Below are positions 29,085-38,560 of a stretch of 64,000 nt of DNA, one piece after another (position 1 is the first letter of the stretch; every line of letters begins with the position of its first letter). This DNA is from Brumimicrobium oceani. Lineage in GTDB: Bacteria > Bacteroidota > Bacteroidia > Flavobacteriales_D > Crocinitomicaceae. The stretch lies in the NCBI RefSeq assembly GCF_003143775.1, contig NZ_QFRJ01000009.1, forward strand, positions 62,001 through 126,000, written 5' to 3'. Under the pieces are notes generated by a model. It was not told the origin of the DNA and made no database searches. It worked only from the letters and a program-made list of their open reading frames with translations. A program made the translations under genes and the position numbers.

Positions 29085-29092
29085 TATTTTTG
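29085..29092 (+). promoter_or_regulatory. Candidate -7 promoter element for the DUF5606 gene
   Basis: TATTTTTG matches TAnnTTTG and lies 27 bp before the ATG at 29120. A CTTG 17 bp upstream (29064-29067) is a possible -33 element. Confidence 0.4.
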
Positions 29093-29119
29093 ACAATCTA
29101 AAAAAACAATAGATTATAT

Positions 29120-29563
29120 ATGGATTTATCAGGAGTAATTTCGATTTCAGGAAAACCTGGATTATTTAAAGTAGTAGCGCAATCAAAAAACAATATTATT
29201 GTTGAATCGTTAATCGATAACAAACGTATACCCGCTTATTCTACTGATCGTATTTCGGCATTAGAAGATATTAGCATTTACACTTATGAAGAAGATGTTC
29301 CTTTAAAGCAGGTTTACATAAGCTTGGCTAAAAAGGAAGACTGTAAAGCAGGTCCATCTCATAAAGAAAGCTTAAATAAACTAACTGCTTATCTAGAAGA
29401 AATTCTCCCAGACTACGATCAAGATCGCGTTTATCCTTCTGATATCAAAAAGTTGTTCCAGTGGTATAACATTCTTCAAAAAGCAGGATTAATCACTTTG
29501 GAAGAAGAGAAAGAAGAGGTAAAAGAGGAAGAAACAAAAGAAGTTAAGGAAGAGAAAAAATAA
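29120..29563 (+). CDS. DUF5606 family protein
   Basis: 147 residues. The opening DLSGVISISGKPGLFKVVAQ and the later RISALEDISIYTYEEDVPLK are hallmarks of the DUF5606 family of Bacteroidota. The first 60 residues are probably a small beta-barrel; a helical segment follows (LNKLTAYLEEILPDYD). The last 22 residues are a low-complexity Glu/Lys tail (EEEKEEVKEEETKEVKEEKK). It is cytoplasmic, of unknown function. A palindromic repeat follows at 29568 and the oligopeptidase gene begins 68 bp downstream, so the two may be separate transcripts. Confidence 0.82.
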   Translation: MDLSGVISISGKPGLFKVVAQSKNNIIVESLIDNKRIPAYSTDRISALEDISIYTYEEDVPLKQVYISLAKKEDCKAGPSHKESLNKLTAYLEEILPDYDQDRVYPSDIKKLFQWYNILQKAGLITLEEEKEEVKEEETKEVKEEKK

Positions 29564-29567
29564 TATA

Positions 29568-29597
29568 TGTAGGGGCGATTTGCAAATCGTCCTTACA
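29568..29597. repeat. 30-bp palindromic repeat, CGATTT-GC-AAATCG family
   Basis: TGTAGGGGCGATTT (29568-29581) pairs with AAATCGTCCTTACA (29584-29597) around GC, with two G-T mismatches. It is the best copy of the family also seen at 5964, 6030 and 44391. It sits 4 bp after the DUF5606 stop codon. Confidence 0.85.
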
Positions 29598-29631
29598 TTA
29601 CAATCATTTTTTTTGTAAACCGAACATCACC

Positions 29632-31341
29632 ATGAAAGTTACACGACCAGAAAGAATATTTTTACCAGACAATTTTATTATTGATGAGTGGAAAAATGTA
29701 GAACCTTATTTTATTGATTTAGAAAATCGTTCTATCGATACTAAGGAAGAATTCGAAAAATGGTTAAAAGACCAAAGTGAGTTAGAATCAGTTATTTCAG
29801 AAGATTTAGCGTGGCGCTATATTAAAATGACGATTGATACCAAGGACAAAGAGTTGGCAGACGCCTATGCTTTTTTTGTAAAAGAAATTCAGCCTCATCT
29901 TGAGCCCTATTCTTTCCGTTTAAATAAAAAACTGTCTGCTTCCCCATTCAAATCTGAATTTAAGGACGAAGCCTACAAGATTTATTTTAGAGGTGTTGAC
30001 ACAGCAATAAAATTATTTCGTGAAGAAAACATTCCTTTAAACACGGAATTGGCTGAGAAAAGTCAAATTCATGGTGCGGTGAGTGGAGCGCAATCTATCG
30101 AACACGACGGTGAGAAAATCACGATGCAAAAAGCGAGCTCTTTATTAAAAGAAAACGACGAGGCATTAAGAAAGTCGGTATTTGATAAAATGGCTGAACG
30201 AAGAGCTGAGGACACAGAAAAACTAGACGATTTATTTACGGAACTGATTCAATTGCGTCATAAAGTGGCTACAAATGCGGGATATGATAATTTCCGTGAT
30301 TATATGTTCGACGAATTGGGGCGTTTCGATTATACAAAAGAAGATTGCTTTGACTTCCATCAGTCCATTAAAGATGAAATTGTTCCTTTGGTGAAGCAAT
30401 TTAGTCAGAAAAAAGCTGAATTGATGGGCAAAGACAAGCTTAAACCTTGGGATAGTCAAGTTGATCCTTTAGGGAGAGCTCCTTTGAAACCATTTAAAGA
30501 CGGCAAAGAGTTGTTGAGCAAAACAACAGTTATTTTCGATAAAATAGACCCTTATTTTGGCGATTGTCTCAGAACTATGGATTCCATGGGCTATTTAGAT
30601 TTAGATTCAAAAGATGGGAAGTCTCCTGGAGGATATAATTATCCTTTATATGAAATTGGTGTTCCGTTCATCTTTATGAATTCTGTGGGTTCTCAAAGGG
30701 ATTTAATTACAATGATTCACGAAGGTGGTCACGCTATTCAATCTTTCTTGACGAGAGATTTGGAGCTGACATCTTTCAAAAGTTTCCCTTCAGAAATTGC
30801 TGAATTGGCATCAATGAGTATGGAAATGCTAACCATGGACTATTGGGACGAATTCTATGACAATCAAGAAGATTTACAAAGAGCGAAAATTGAACAATTA
30901 GAAACAGTTTTAGAAGTTTTACCTTGGGTAGCCACAATTGACGAGTTTCAACATTGGATTTACGAAAACCCAACCCATTCGAAAGCAGAAAGAAAAGAAA
31001 AATGGATTTCTTTGCTGGACGCGTATGGAACGGGTACTACTGATTGGACAGGTTACGAAGAAGTAAGAGCATACTCATGGCAAAGACAATTGCATTTGTT
31101 CGAAGTTCCTTTCTACTATATTGAGTATGGAATGGCGCAATTAGGAGCTTTAGCCATTTGGAAAAACAGTAAAGAGAATTTCGAAAAAACGATAGCAGAT
31201 TACAAAAAAGCAATGGCTTTAGGCTATACAAAATCGATTCCTGGTGTTTATGAAGAAGCGAATATTACCTTTGATTTTTCGAAGAAGAATATTAAAGAAT
31301 TGGCGGAATTTGTAGGAGAAGAAATGACAACTTACAGTTAA
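29632..31341 (+). CDS. M3 family oligoendopeptidase (PepF-like)
   Basis: 569 residues, the usual length for PepF-like M3 enzymes. The zinc motif HEGGH is at 363-367 (TMIHEGGHAIQSF), and the third ligand Glu lies in SFPSEIAELASMSMEM about 25 residues later. The N-terminal helical domain and GYNYPLYEIGVPFIFMN are family-typical. There is no signal peptide, so it acts in the cytoplasm on short peptides. The frame is intact and the start fits the family (VTRPERIFLPDNF). Confidence 0.9.
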   Translation: MKVTRPERIFLPDNFIIDEWKNVEPYFIDLENRSIDTKEEFEKWLKDQSELESVISEDLAWRYIKMTIDTKDKELADAYAFFVKEIQPHLEPYSFRLNKKLSASPFKSEFKDEAYKIYFRGVDTAIKLFREENIPLNTELAEKSQIHGAVSGAQSIEHDGEKITMQKASSLLKENDEALRKSVFDKMAERRAEDTEKLDDLFTELIQLRHKVATNAGYDNFRDYMFDELGRFDYTKEDCFDFHQSIKDEIVPLVKQFSQKKAELMGKDKLKPWDSQVDPLGRAPLKPFKDGKELLSKTTVIFDKIDPYFGDCLRTMDSMGYLDLDSKDGKSPGGYNYPLYEIGVPFIFMNSVGSQRDLITMIHEGGHAIQSFLTRDLELTSFKSFPSEIAELASMSMEMLTMDYWDEFYDNQEDLQRAKIEQLETVLEVLPWVATIDEFQHWIYENPTHSKAERKEKWISLLDAYGTGTTDWTGYEEVRAYSWQRQLHLFEVPFYYIEYGMAQLGALAIWKNSKENFEKTIADYKKAMALGYTKSIPGVYEEANITFDFSKKNIKELAEFVGEEMTTYS

Positions 31342-31579
31342 AGGTTTATAGCCCTTGTGCACTGAAATTTATATCAGCAAAATATTTGGTCTGTACCAAG
31401 GCTTGTTTGAAGAGAGAAATGTATTTCATTTTTGTTCAAATTTCTGACTTTTCATGCTGCAGAATCTCGGCCTTTGAAAGAGAACTTTACATCTTCAAGT
31501 AGCGTTTAGGTCCCAGTAAAGGTTAGTGATTTATTCATTTGAGTGCATCTTTTTGTGAATAAAAATAAATAATTATCGG

Positions 31580-31587
31580 TATATTTG
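31580..31587 (+). promoter_or_regulatory. -7-like element directly before the GAF kinase start
   Basis: TATATTTG matches the Bacteroidota -7 consensus and ends only 4 bp before ATG 31592. A TTTG lies 24 bp upstream (31552-31555). If used, the transcript would start within or just after the ATG, so either the mRNA is leaderless, the true start is further downstream, or the match is chance. Confidence 0.35.
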
Positions 31588-31591
31588 ACTC

Positions 31592-32725
31592 ATGCGGAAT
31601 TACTTAAAGTCAATCGAGAAGCTTTCTAAAAGTACAAACATACATAAAGGTGATATTATTGATTTCGCCAAAGAGTTTTTAATAACGGCAACCAAAACAA
31701 TGGATTGCAGCCGCGGGAGTGTTTGGTTATTTGAAAGTAATCAGACCGAATTAACTTCTCTTATTTCCTATTCTCGTTCTGATCATAAGTTTACTCAACC
31801 AGAAGGTTTAGACATCACGCAACTGCCTCGGTATTTTAAATATCTCAAGAAAAATGAAATTATTGTTACCAATGATGCTTTGAACAACCCGCTTACCTCT
31901 GAGTTATTACAAAGCTACATCATACCCAACAAGATTACATCAATGGTCGATATACCTATACGGTCAGAGGGAAAAATGATTGGTGTAATTTGCTTCGAGT
32001 ATCAAGAAACAGAACACTCCTGGACAGAAAACGAACAAATGTTCATAGAGTTCTTGGCCCAGCTATTTGCTCTCGCATTAGAAACAAAAAAGAAAAAGAA
32101 ATATCAAAATGAACTAGAGAAGACCATCCTACAAAAAGGGATTTTAATTTCGGAAGTGAACCATAGAGTGAAAAACAATATGGCTGTTATCATTAGTTTA
32201 ATTAATCTACAAAAACAGAAAACAAAAGATGTTTATCACTCTTGGCTATTCGAAGAAATCAACAACAAGGTGCATGCAATGTCCATGATTCAAGAACAAC
32301 TGAATGCCAAAGGAAATGTAGAAAGTATAAACTTAGGATTGTTTTTAGAAAGATTAATCTCTAGTCTTAACGCATCTTACGGTCAAGACAAGGCAATAGA
32401 TTTAAAGCTTGAACTAGACACCGTTGCGTTAGACATTTCTAAAGCCATACCCTGTGGCTTAATTGCAAATGAAATACTCACAAACTCATTTAAATATGCT
32501 TTTGATTTGAGAAATGAATTTCCTGAGCTTTTGGTTTCTTTGAAAAAGTACAAAGATAGGATTGAATTGAGCTTTAAAGACAACGGTTCAGGTTTTGATA
32601 TTGAAACACCACATTCTGGTATGGGCATAGAATTAATTAAAGATTTATCCGAACAAATAGACGCTAAAATGTCTATACATACCGATAATGGAGTGGAGAT
32701 CAAGCTTCGCTTTCCTATTACTTAG
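31592..32725 (+). CDS. Soluble GAF-domain histidine kinase (HisKA_2 type)
   Basis: 377 residues without membrane segments. A GAF domain spans about 25-165 (SVWLFESNQTELTSL; IPIRSEGKMIGVICFEYQE). The phosphoacceptor is His191 in ISEVNHRVKNNMAVI, the HisKA_2 motif. The ATPase domain has an N-box (GLIANEILTNSFKYAF), G1 (FKDNGSGFD) and a short G2 (SGMGIELIKDL). Kinases of this type are often orphan cytoplasmic sensors that act through a separately encoded regulator. No response regulator is adjacent, so the partner is elsewhere. A 250 bp gap separates it from the oligopeptidase. Confidence 0.87.
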   Translation: MRNYLKSIEKLSKSTNIHKGDIIDFAKEFLITATKTMDCSRGSVWLFESNQTELTSLISYSRSDHKFTQPEGLDITQLPRYFKYLKKNEIIVTNDALNNPLTSELLQSYIIPNKITSMVDIPIRSEGKMIGVICFEYQETEHSWTENEQMFIEFLAQLFALALETKKKKKYQNELEKTILQKGILISEVNHRVKNNMAVIISLINLQKQKTKDVYHSWLFEEINNKVHAMSMIQEQLNAKGNVESINLGLFLERLISSLNASYGQDKAIDLKLELDTVALDISKAIPCGLIANEILTNSFKYAFDLRNEFPELLVSLKKYKDRIELSFKDNGSGFDIETPHSGMGIELIKDLSEQIDAKMSIHTDNGVEIKLRFPIT

Positions 32726-33200
32726 ACCAGTAAAAGAAAGTCACCAACATCCGTGGAAGGCCATTAGAAAATAATAAAGCCTCATTCTAAATCGCTATTA
32801 TCCAATTAAAGTAAATCGTTTGGTGTGAGTTATAAGCAATCAAAAGGACGCAGCTCATTTCATAAGTTTCATGCATACTTTTCTCGGGGCTATAAAATCG
32901 AATCGTCATCAGTGATGAAAGGTAAAAGCTTTTTCCCTGCATGATGAAAAAATCAAGCGAAAAGTAGGACTGCTAAGAGGACAACAAGTATATAATTTTT
33001 CAACAGTGGAGTTTAATTGTTGTAATACAGTTCTCTTTCAAAATAAACTCCAAGCACTAGCTTTTTAGTCCTGATCAAAGACTAAGACTAAAAAGAGAAA
33101 ACCAATACAACGTGCTGATTTTAAACACTTTAAAACGATGACCTATGTCATACAGAATCATGATATAAGTCAGTCCGAAAAAAATATTTAAACTACTTTA
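32726..33200. other. Intergenic region without recognised features
   Basis: About 475 bases between the histidine kinase and the secreted protein gene at 33273. No coding frame, structured RNA or known repeat was recognised. A short inverted repeat around 33060-33105 (CTTTTTAGTC / GACTAAAAAG) could be a weak terminator for the kinase gene. Confidence 0.4.
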
Positions 33201-33206
33201 TGTCAG

Positions 33207-33214
33207 TAGATTTG
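33207..33214 (+). promoter_or_regulatory. Candidate -7 promoter element of the secreted protein gene
   Basis: TAGATTTG matches TAnnTTTG and lies 58 bp before the ATG at 33273. No clear TTTG is found at the -33 position. Confidence 0.35.
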
Positions 33215-33272
33215 TAGTACTAATTAGTAGGCGCGCATAACAAAAATCATATATTAACTAAAACTTAGAATC

Positions 33273-34100
33273 ATGTTAAAAACAAGTGTAAATTTTTTGA
33301 TCTTTATTTTAATGAGCTCTTTCATGTGGGCTCAAGCTCCAACTCAAGAATGTGTATCGTTTAGAGATGGCTTTGAGAAATTTCCTTTACCGGGAAAAGG
33401 TGAAATCACGTTGAACAGTGGTGAAACTATCGAAGGTGAATTCAAACAGGGAATGACCATTAAAATGAATAAATGGCAATGGCATGGAAAAGATGGTAAT
33501 CTTCACGAAATCAAAGAGGTTGATGTAAATCGCGTAGTTTTTTATCCAGATATGCAATTTGTTGATCAGGATATAACAGTAGATGTAAACATCAGCATAG
33601 GAGACAAAAATCTATCACAAGTAGTGGATAAAGATCTTCCTTATGACATTCCTCAATTCTCGACATTTGATAAAGAAGAGCACTACAAGCCTGTAATACT
33701 GGAAAGGGTGATAACAGATATCTCTAAAAAAGGTAAAGAGAAGTCGAAACTAATGGTTTTGGTAAACAATGGATTTGATGCCAAATACAAGGTATATGTA
33801 GACCTTGGAGGAGCTAGACAACTTACTTTTGGACAAGATGTTACAATGGTATCAATGGTAAAAGGAGGTGGAGAAATGGGAAGTTACTATGATGCTTTCC
33901 GCGTAGTAAAGCAAGGCGAAAAAATGAGTCAACTCATTAAAAAGCCAGGAATGGTTTCTTTCTTAATCGGAGGATTTAGAAATAAAGAATTTGTTCAACT
34001 ATTTGGCGACAATCCTGAGTTTATGGCTTGCTATCCAAAGTCAATGAAAAGAAAATTCAAATATACTCCTGAGTTTTTCTGGGTATACAACCACAAATAG
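33273..34100 (+). CDS. Secreted protein of unknown function
   Basis: 275 residues with a signal peptide (LIFILMSSFMWAQ). The mature part contains ITLNSGETIEGEFKQGMTIKM, which looks like a small beta-barrel, and a central domain with KLMVLVNNGFDAKYKVYVDL followed by GSYYDAFRVVKQGE. The last 40 residues are basic (KSMKRKFKYTPEFFWVYNHK). There is no T9SS tail and no lipobox, so a periplasmic location is likely. The gene has its own promoter-like element upstream and a strong terminator downstream, so it is a single-gene unit. Family not recognised with certainty. Confidence 0.72.
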   Translation: MLKTSVNFLIFILMSSFMWAQAPTQECVSFRDGFEKFPLPGKGEITLNSGETIEGEFKQGMTIKMNKWQWHGKDGNLHEIKEVDVNRVVFYPDMQFVDQDITVDVNISIGDKNLSQVVDKDLPYDIPQFSTFDKEEHYKPVILERVITDISKKGKEKSKLMVLVNNGFDAKYKVYVDLGGARQLTFGQDVTMVSMVKGGGEMGSYYDAFRVVKQGEKMSQLIKKPGMVSFLIGGFRNKEFVQLFGDNPEFMACYPKSMKRKFKYTPEFFWVYNHK

Positions 34101-34160
34101 AGTTCCCTTTCCATAAAGGAACTTTGAAAAGTGAAAAATGAATTTTGCTTTTGACTGAGA

Positions 34161-34201
34161 GAGAAAACGATGAAAAAAAAATTATCGTTTTCTCTTTTTT
34201 T
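34161..34201 (+). terminator. Strong rho-independent terminator
   Basis: The 11-bp stem GAGAAAACGAT (34161-34171) / ATCGTTTTCTC (34184-34194) is followed by seven T residues, 61 bp after the secreted protein stop codon. Confidence 0.9.
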
Positions 34202-34622
34202 ATTCAAGTTAATACCTTTCAGATACTTTACCCGCAAATAAATCTAAGCAATCACCTGATTAAGCGGTGAATTAACAAAGTGCTTCAGAGAATAAAAAAC
34301 TGATTTTTATGATGTTCACATCAAGGATGTCAAGGTAAATAGTTTTAGAGGTAAAAATCAGGACTTGGAAGCATCTCTTCTGATCCATTTATTATCGAAA
34401 CTCTTTACAAGAACAGACAAATAGGGTGAACTATAATGTTTATTGTGATTTAAATGGATAACCTTACCTTCTTTTTCTATTGATTTTATAACTCAGAATA
34501 ACACATGAGTTTAAATTATCACGCGATATATCAACCCTCCATAAGCACGTTAAAAATTAACAACTAGAATCATCAATCTCAAAGATTAATCCTAATTTTA
34601 CTTTCTTATTTTAATAAGAAAA
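34202..34622. other. Intergenic region without recognised features
   Basis: 420 AT-rich bases between the terminator and the GNAT-nitrilase operon. The operon promoter should be here, but I found no clear TAnnTTTG. No coding frame or repeat was recognised. Confidence 0.4.
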
Positions 34623-36155
34623 ATGAAAGTAGAAGACATCGATAACATTACCCTAAAATATTTGGACATTGATGATTATCAAGAGTTAAAAGACGTAATG
34701 GTTTCCTCCTATCCCAACTTGGAAATGTATTGGAAAGAAAGTCATATTGAGAAATTATTGACGCTTTTTCCTGAGGGACAAGTTGTAGTAAAAATCAACG
34801 GAGAATTGGCCGGTTGTGCGCTGTCTATTATTGTAGATTATGATTTATATGACGACAATCACACCTACAAAGACATTACAGCAAACGAAACTTTTTCTTC
34901 ACACAATCCTGACGGAGATGTTTTGTATGGAATTGATGTTTTCATTAAACCTGAATTTCGTGGTTTAAGATTGGGTCGACGTTTATATGACTACCGAAAA
35001 GAATTAACAGAGAAATTAAATCTAAAAGGAATTGCTTTTGGAGGGAGAATTCCAAATTATCATAAATTCCAAAATGAATTAACGCCAAAACAATATATTG
35101 AGAAGGTAAGAAACAAAGAAATTCATGATTCTGTATTGAATTTTCAGATTTCTAATGACTTCTTTCCAACCAAAGTTTTGAAAAACTACCTTAAAGGAGA
35201 TGTAGATTCTAATGATTATGCTGTTTTATTAGAATGGCGAAACATTTATTATGAAAAACCATCAAAAAAGGCCGCATCTAAGAAAACCGTTGTTCGTTTG
35301 GGCTTGGTTCAATGGCAAATGAGACCTTACAAAGACACTGAAACATTCTTTGAACAGTGTGAATTTTTCATTAGTTCCTTAGCTGGTTATCGTTCAGATT
35401 TTGCGCTATTCCCTGAGCTTTTCAACGCTCCATTAATGGGGAATGACAATCATTTATCAGAAGCAGATGCCATTCGTGCCTTGGCGGAATTCACCCAAGA
35501 AATAGTCGATAAATTCTCAAGTTTTGCCATTTCCTATAATATCAATATTATTACGGGAAGCATGCCAGAAATGATAGACGGTGTGCTTTACAATGTTGGC
35601 TATTTGTGTCGCCGAGATGGAAGCTTGGAGCGCTATGAAAAAATTCACATTACGCCAAACGAGGTGAAATACTGGGGAATGAAAGGTGGTGATAAAATCA
35701 AAGTTTTTGATACGGATTGCGGAAAAATTGGTATATTAATCTGTTATGATTCTGAATTCCCAGAATTAGGTAGATTGTTGGCAGACCAAGGAATGGAAAT
35801 ACTTTTTGTACCTTTCTTAACAGATACACAAAACGGCTATTCCCGTGTTAGACATTGTTCGCAAGCCAGAGCAATAGAAAACGAGTGCTATGTAGCCATT
35901 GCTGGAAGCGTAGGAAACTTACCGAATGTACACAACATGGATATTCAATATGCGCAATCCATGGTATTTACACCCTGTGATTTTGCCTTTCCCACGAATG
36001 GTGTAAAAGCAGAAGCCACTCCAAACTCAGAAATGATTTTGATTGCAGATGTTGACTTAGATTTGTTGCGTGAACTAAATGAATTTGGAAGTGTTCGTAA
36101 TTTGAAAGACCGAAGAACAGACTTATTTGAGTTAAAAAAGAAAGTAGCTAAATAG
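34623..36155 (+). CDS. GNAT acetyltransferase fused to nitrilase-superfamily hydrolase
   Basis: 510 residues. The N-terminal GNAT domain (about 8-190) has the acetyl-CoA loop RGLRLGRRLYDYR after the strand YGIDVFIKPEF. The C-terminal carbon-nitrogen hydrolase domain (about 225-505) has the catalytic triad Glu265 (FPELFNAPL), Lys340 (YEKIHITPNE) and Cys374 (LICYDSEFPELG). This two-domain architecture is a known conserved protein. The physiological amide and acyl substrates are not known from sequence. It leads an operon with the MscS channel (22 bp gap) and a serine hydrolase lipoprotein. Confidence 0.9.
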   Translation: MKVEDIDNITLKYLDIDDYQELKDVMVSSYPNLEMYWKESHIEKLLTLFPEGQVVVKINGELAGCALSIIVDYDLYDDNHTYKDITANETFSSHNPDGDVLYGIDVFIKPEFRGLRLGRRLYDYRKELTEKLNLKGIAFGGRIPNYHKFQNELTPKQYIEKVRNKEIHDSVLNFQISNDFFPTKVLKNYLKGDVDSNDYAVLLEWRNIYYEKPSKKAASKKTVVRLGLVQWQMRPYKDTETFFEQCEFFISSLAGYRSDFALFPELFNAPLMGNDNHLSEADAIRALAEFTQEIVDKFSSFAISYNINIITGSMPEMIDGVLYNVGYLCRRDGSLERYEKIHITPNEVKYWGMKGGDKIKVFDTDCGKIGILICYDSEFPELGRLLADQGMEILFVPFLTDTQNGYSRVRHCSQARAIENECYVAIAGSVGNLPNVHNMDIQYAQSMVFTPCDFAFPTNGVKAEATPNSEMILIADVDLDLLRELNEFGSVRNLKDRRTDLFELKKKVAK

Positions 36156-36177
36156 AATTTTAATAAATAAATAAATC

Positions 36178-37272
36178 ATGAATGAGTTTTTTGAAGACTA
36201 CCAGTATGAAATAATTTACATTATCGTTACAATTATTTCTGTTGTTGCATTGCGATTTCTCACCACTTTTATTCAAAAAAGGGCCTTAAAAAGAAGTGTC
36301 GAAAAACTTCATTATCAAAGTGACGGAACCCTAAAAACCGTAAGGCGAATATTAAACACCTTGTGGTTAGTTTTGGGAATCATTGCTATTGCATTGCTCT
36401 TTGTTTCTCCTGAAGTCAACAAAACTTTAATCGACAACTCAAAATTCATAATTTACAGTGCAATTGTAACGATTTCCACCGTTGTTCTTGCTTCCACCAC
36501 AAACAAATGGTTTAAGTGGAAAGTGAATAAAAAGAACGATGAACATGACGATCCCACAAGTTTAAAGTTTCTTCGATACATTGCTATTGGGGCTATTTAT
36601 ACGACAGGAGTATTGCTGATTTTATTGGTACTGCCTGGATTTAAAGGAGTAGCACAAACTGTTCTAGGAGGTGCAGGGGTAATCGCCGTAATTGCGGGGA
36701 TTGCCTCGCAAGAAGCCCTTGGAAACATCGTGAGTGGACTTTTTATCGTTTCTTTTAAACCTTTTAGAATTGGCGACATTATCAAAATAGAAGGTGGAAT
36801 GGCAGGAACAGTAACTGATATTACCTTGCGACATACCGTGATTCAAAATTTCGAAAATCAAATGATTGTTGTACCGAACTCTGTCATTAACAAAGAGAAA
36901 TTAGTCAATTACAATTCCGTCGATAAACGTATTTGTGTACGCTTAGAAATTGGAATTTCTTATGAAAGCGATATTGATTTAGCCAGAAAAATAATGAATG
37001 AGGAATGTGAAAAGCACCCGTTGATCATTGAGAAAAGAACCCTAAAAGAGATAAAAGATAATGTTCCAAAAGTGAGGGTTAAAGTGGTTCAACTTGCCGA
37101 GTATTCGGTAATTCTAAGAGCTTATGCCTGGACTGCCAATCCTGATGATGGCTGGGATTTGCGCTATGACTGCTTAGAAAGTATCAAAAAAAGATTCGAC
37201 AAGGAAGGTATTCAAATTCCCTTTCCTCAACAATATATTCATTTTAAATCCCCATTAAAAACCGAAGAATGA
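36178..37272 (+). CDS. MscS-family mechanosensitive ion channel
   Basis: 364 residues. Four predicted membrane segments are followed by the pore-lining helix region VLGGAGVIAVIAGIASQEAL and GNIVSGLFI, then the MscS beta domain (FRIGDIIKIEGGMAGTV; VVPNSVINKEKLVNY) and a cytoplasmic alpha/beta domain. Family members open under membrane tension and release solutes during osmotic downshock. The gene follows the GNAT-nitrilase by 22 bp and overlaps the serine hydrolase start by four bases (ATGA), so it is in the middle of a three-gene operon. Confidence 0.9.
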   Translation: MNEFFEDYQYEIIYIIVTIISVVALRFLTTFIQKRALKRSVEKLHYQSDGTLKTVRRILNTLWLVLGIIAIALLFVSPEVNKTLIDNSKFIIYSAIVTISTVVLASTTNKWFKWKVNKKNDEHDDPTSLKFLRYIAIGAIYTTGVLLILLVLPGFKGVAQTVLGGAGVIAVIAGIASQEALGNIVSGLFIVSFKPFRIGDIIKIEGGMAGTVTDITLRHTVIQNFENQMIVVPNSVINKEKLVNYNSVDKRICVRLEIGISYESDIDLARKIMNEECEKHPLIIEKRTLKEIKDNVPKVRVKVVQLAEYSVILRAYAWTANPDDGWDLRYDCLESIKKRFDKEGIQIPFPQQYIHFKSPLKTEE

Positions 37273-38366
37273 GACTCTTTTACTATTCGATTATAACACT
37301 TTTAATTTTCAGCTTTAGTTCCTGCAAGGTGGGTCGATTTTTTGTGCACAATGTGGCCAACATTACCGATCATAAAATTTTCCCTAACCACCTGATTGAA
37401 AATGGAGATTCTGTCTTTTATTTTACTGAAGGAAGAGAGAAAAAGCCAAAAACCATTGAAGTAAACCAACAAGAAGTGGAATTTGAAGCGTTTTTAAAGG
37501 ATCAAAAAACAGTATCTTTTTTAGTAATTAAAAATGATTCATTAATCTATGAACGTTATTTCAAGAACTACGGGGAGGAGGATATTGTTGCTTCATTCTC
37601 AATGGCGAAATCTGTAATTTCCATTCTAATTGGAATTGCAATAGACGAAGGAAAAATCGTGTCAGTAGATGAACCTGTCACAAATTACATTCCTGAATTA
37701 GCGAAAAATGGCTTTGATAAAGTAACGATAAAGCACCTGTTACAAATGACTTCTGGATTGGATTATAACGAAGGTTATTTCAATCCCTTTGGAAATGTAG
37801 CCTCGTTTTATTACGGAACAAAATTACGAAAAGAGACCATTAATTTGAAGTTAAAACAAGAACCTGGAACCAAATTCGAGTACCTGAGTGGAAACACACA
37901 AATTTTAGGTTTAATCCTGGAGCGTGCGCTAAAAGACAAAACTATTTCCAAATACCTAGAGGAAAAGCTCTGGATTCCTTTGGGAATGGAATATGATGCA
38001 AGTTGGAGCACAGATAAAAAGAAAGATGGAATTGAAAAAACCTTTTGTTGCTTAAACGCAAGGGCCAAAGATTTCGCCAAGATTGGGCGTTTGTATCTCA
38101 ACAAGGGTAACTGGAACGGTAAACAAATTGTTTCGGAAGAATGGGTGAAAGAATCCACAAAAGTAGATCGCTCAGACGGCAGCGTTCGTTTTTACCAATA
38201 TCAGTGGTGGCTTCCTTCAGAAGATGGAGATTTTATGGCCCGAGGAATTTTGGGACAATACATTTATGTGCACCCCGAAAAAAACCTCATCATTGTTAGA
38301 TTAGGTAAAAATGAAGGCAAAGTGAGTTGGTTTAGTGTTTTGCCAGTGATAGGGAAAGCTTATTGA
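37269..38366 (+). CDS. Serine hydrolase lipoprotein of the beta-lactamase class C/PBP4* type
   Basis: 365 residues. A lipobox (IFSFSSC) ends the signal sequence, so it should be a lipoprotein. Catalytic Ser111 and Lys114 form the SxxK motif (SMAKSVISILIG), and a YLSGNTQILG element near 200 provides the Tyr motif. RAKDFAKIGRLYLNKGNWNG is typical of this esterase/DD-peptidase-like group. It is unlikely to be a true beta-lactamase; an envelope esterase or peptidase is more plausible. Four-base overlap with the channel gene indicates translational coupling. Confidence 0.87.
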   Translation: MRLFYYSIITLLIFSFSSCKVGRFFVHNVANITDHKIFPNHLIENGDSVFYFTEGREKKPKTIEVNQQEVEFEAFLKDQKTVSFLVIKNDSLIYERYFKNYGEEDIVASFSMAKSVISILIGIAIDEGKIVSVDEPVTNYIPELAKNGFDKVTIKHLLQMTSGLDYNEGYFNPFGNVASFYYGTKLRKETINLKLKQEPGTKFEYLSGNTQILGLILERALKDKTISKYLEEKLWIPLGMEYDASWSTDKKKDGIEKTFCCLNARAKDFAKIGRLYLNKGNWNGKQIVSEEWVKESTKVDRSDGSVRFYQYQWWLPSEDGDFMARGILGQYIYVHPEKNLIIVRLGKNEGKVSWFSVLPVIGKAY

Positions 38367-38370
38367 GCAA

Positions 38371-38469
38371 GCTGTCACGAGATTAAATCCAGTCACGAGA
38401 AAAAATCTCGCGACAGCATAAAAAAAATCTCGCGACAGCATGGGGCACTGAGCTTGTCGAATGTGGCGC
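38371..38469. repeat. Cluster of GCTGTCGCGAGATT repeats plus a GCACTGAGCTTGTCG element
   Basis: Three copies of a 14-bp unit are present: inverted at 38371-38384, direct at 38404-38417 and 38426-38439. The first two form an imperfect hairpin. A second element, GCACTGAGCTTGTCGAATGT (38445-38464), follows and recurs in diverged form at 43068. All lie between the convergent serine hydrolase and PhnA genes. Confidence 0.75.
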
Positions 38470-38560
38470 TTGTATTTTTTAAATCCAAGGAGTTGACATC
38501 GGTCAATGGCTGATTTAAAAAATATAAGCAACGCCGAGAATGAGATTTATAATCCAAAAA

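Noticed and set aside
37269-38366. Beta-lactamase resistance gene
   Set aside because: It has SxxK, but the context and motifs fit the esterase/PBP4*-like group, so antibiotic resistance is not supported.
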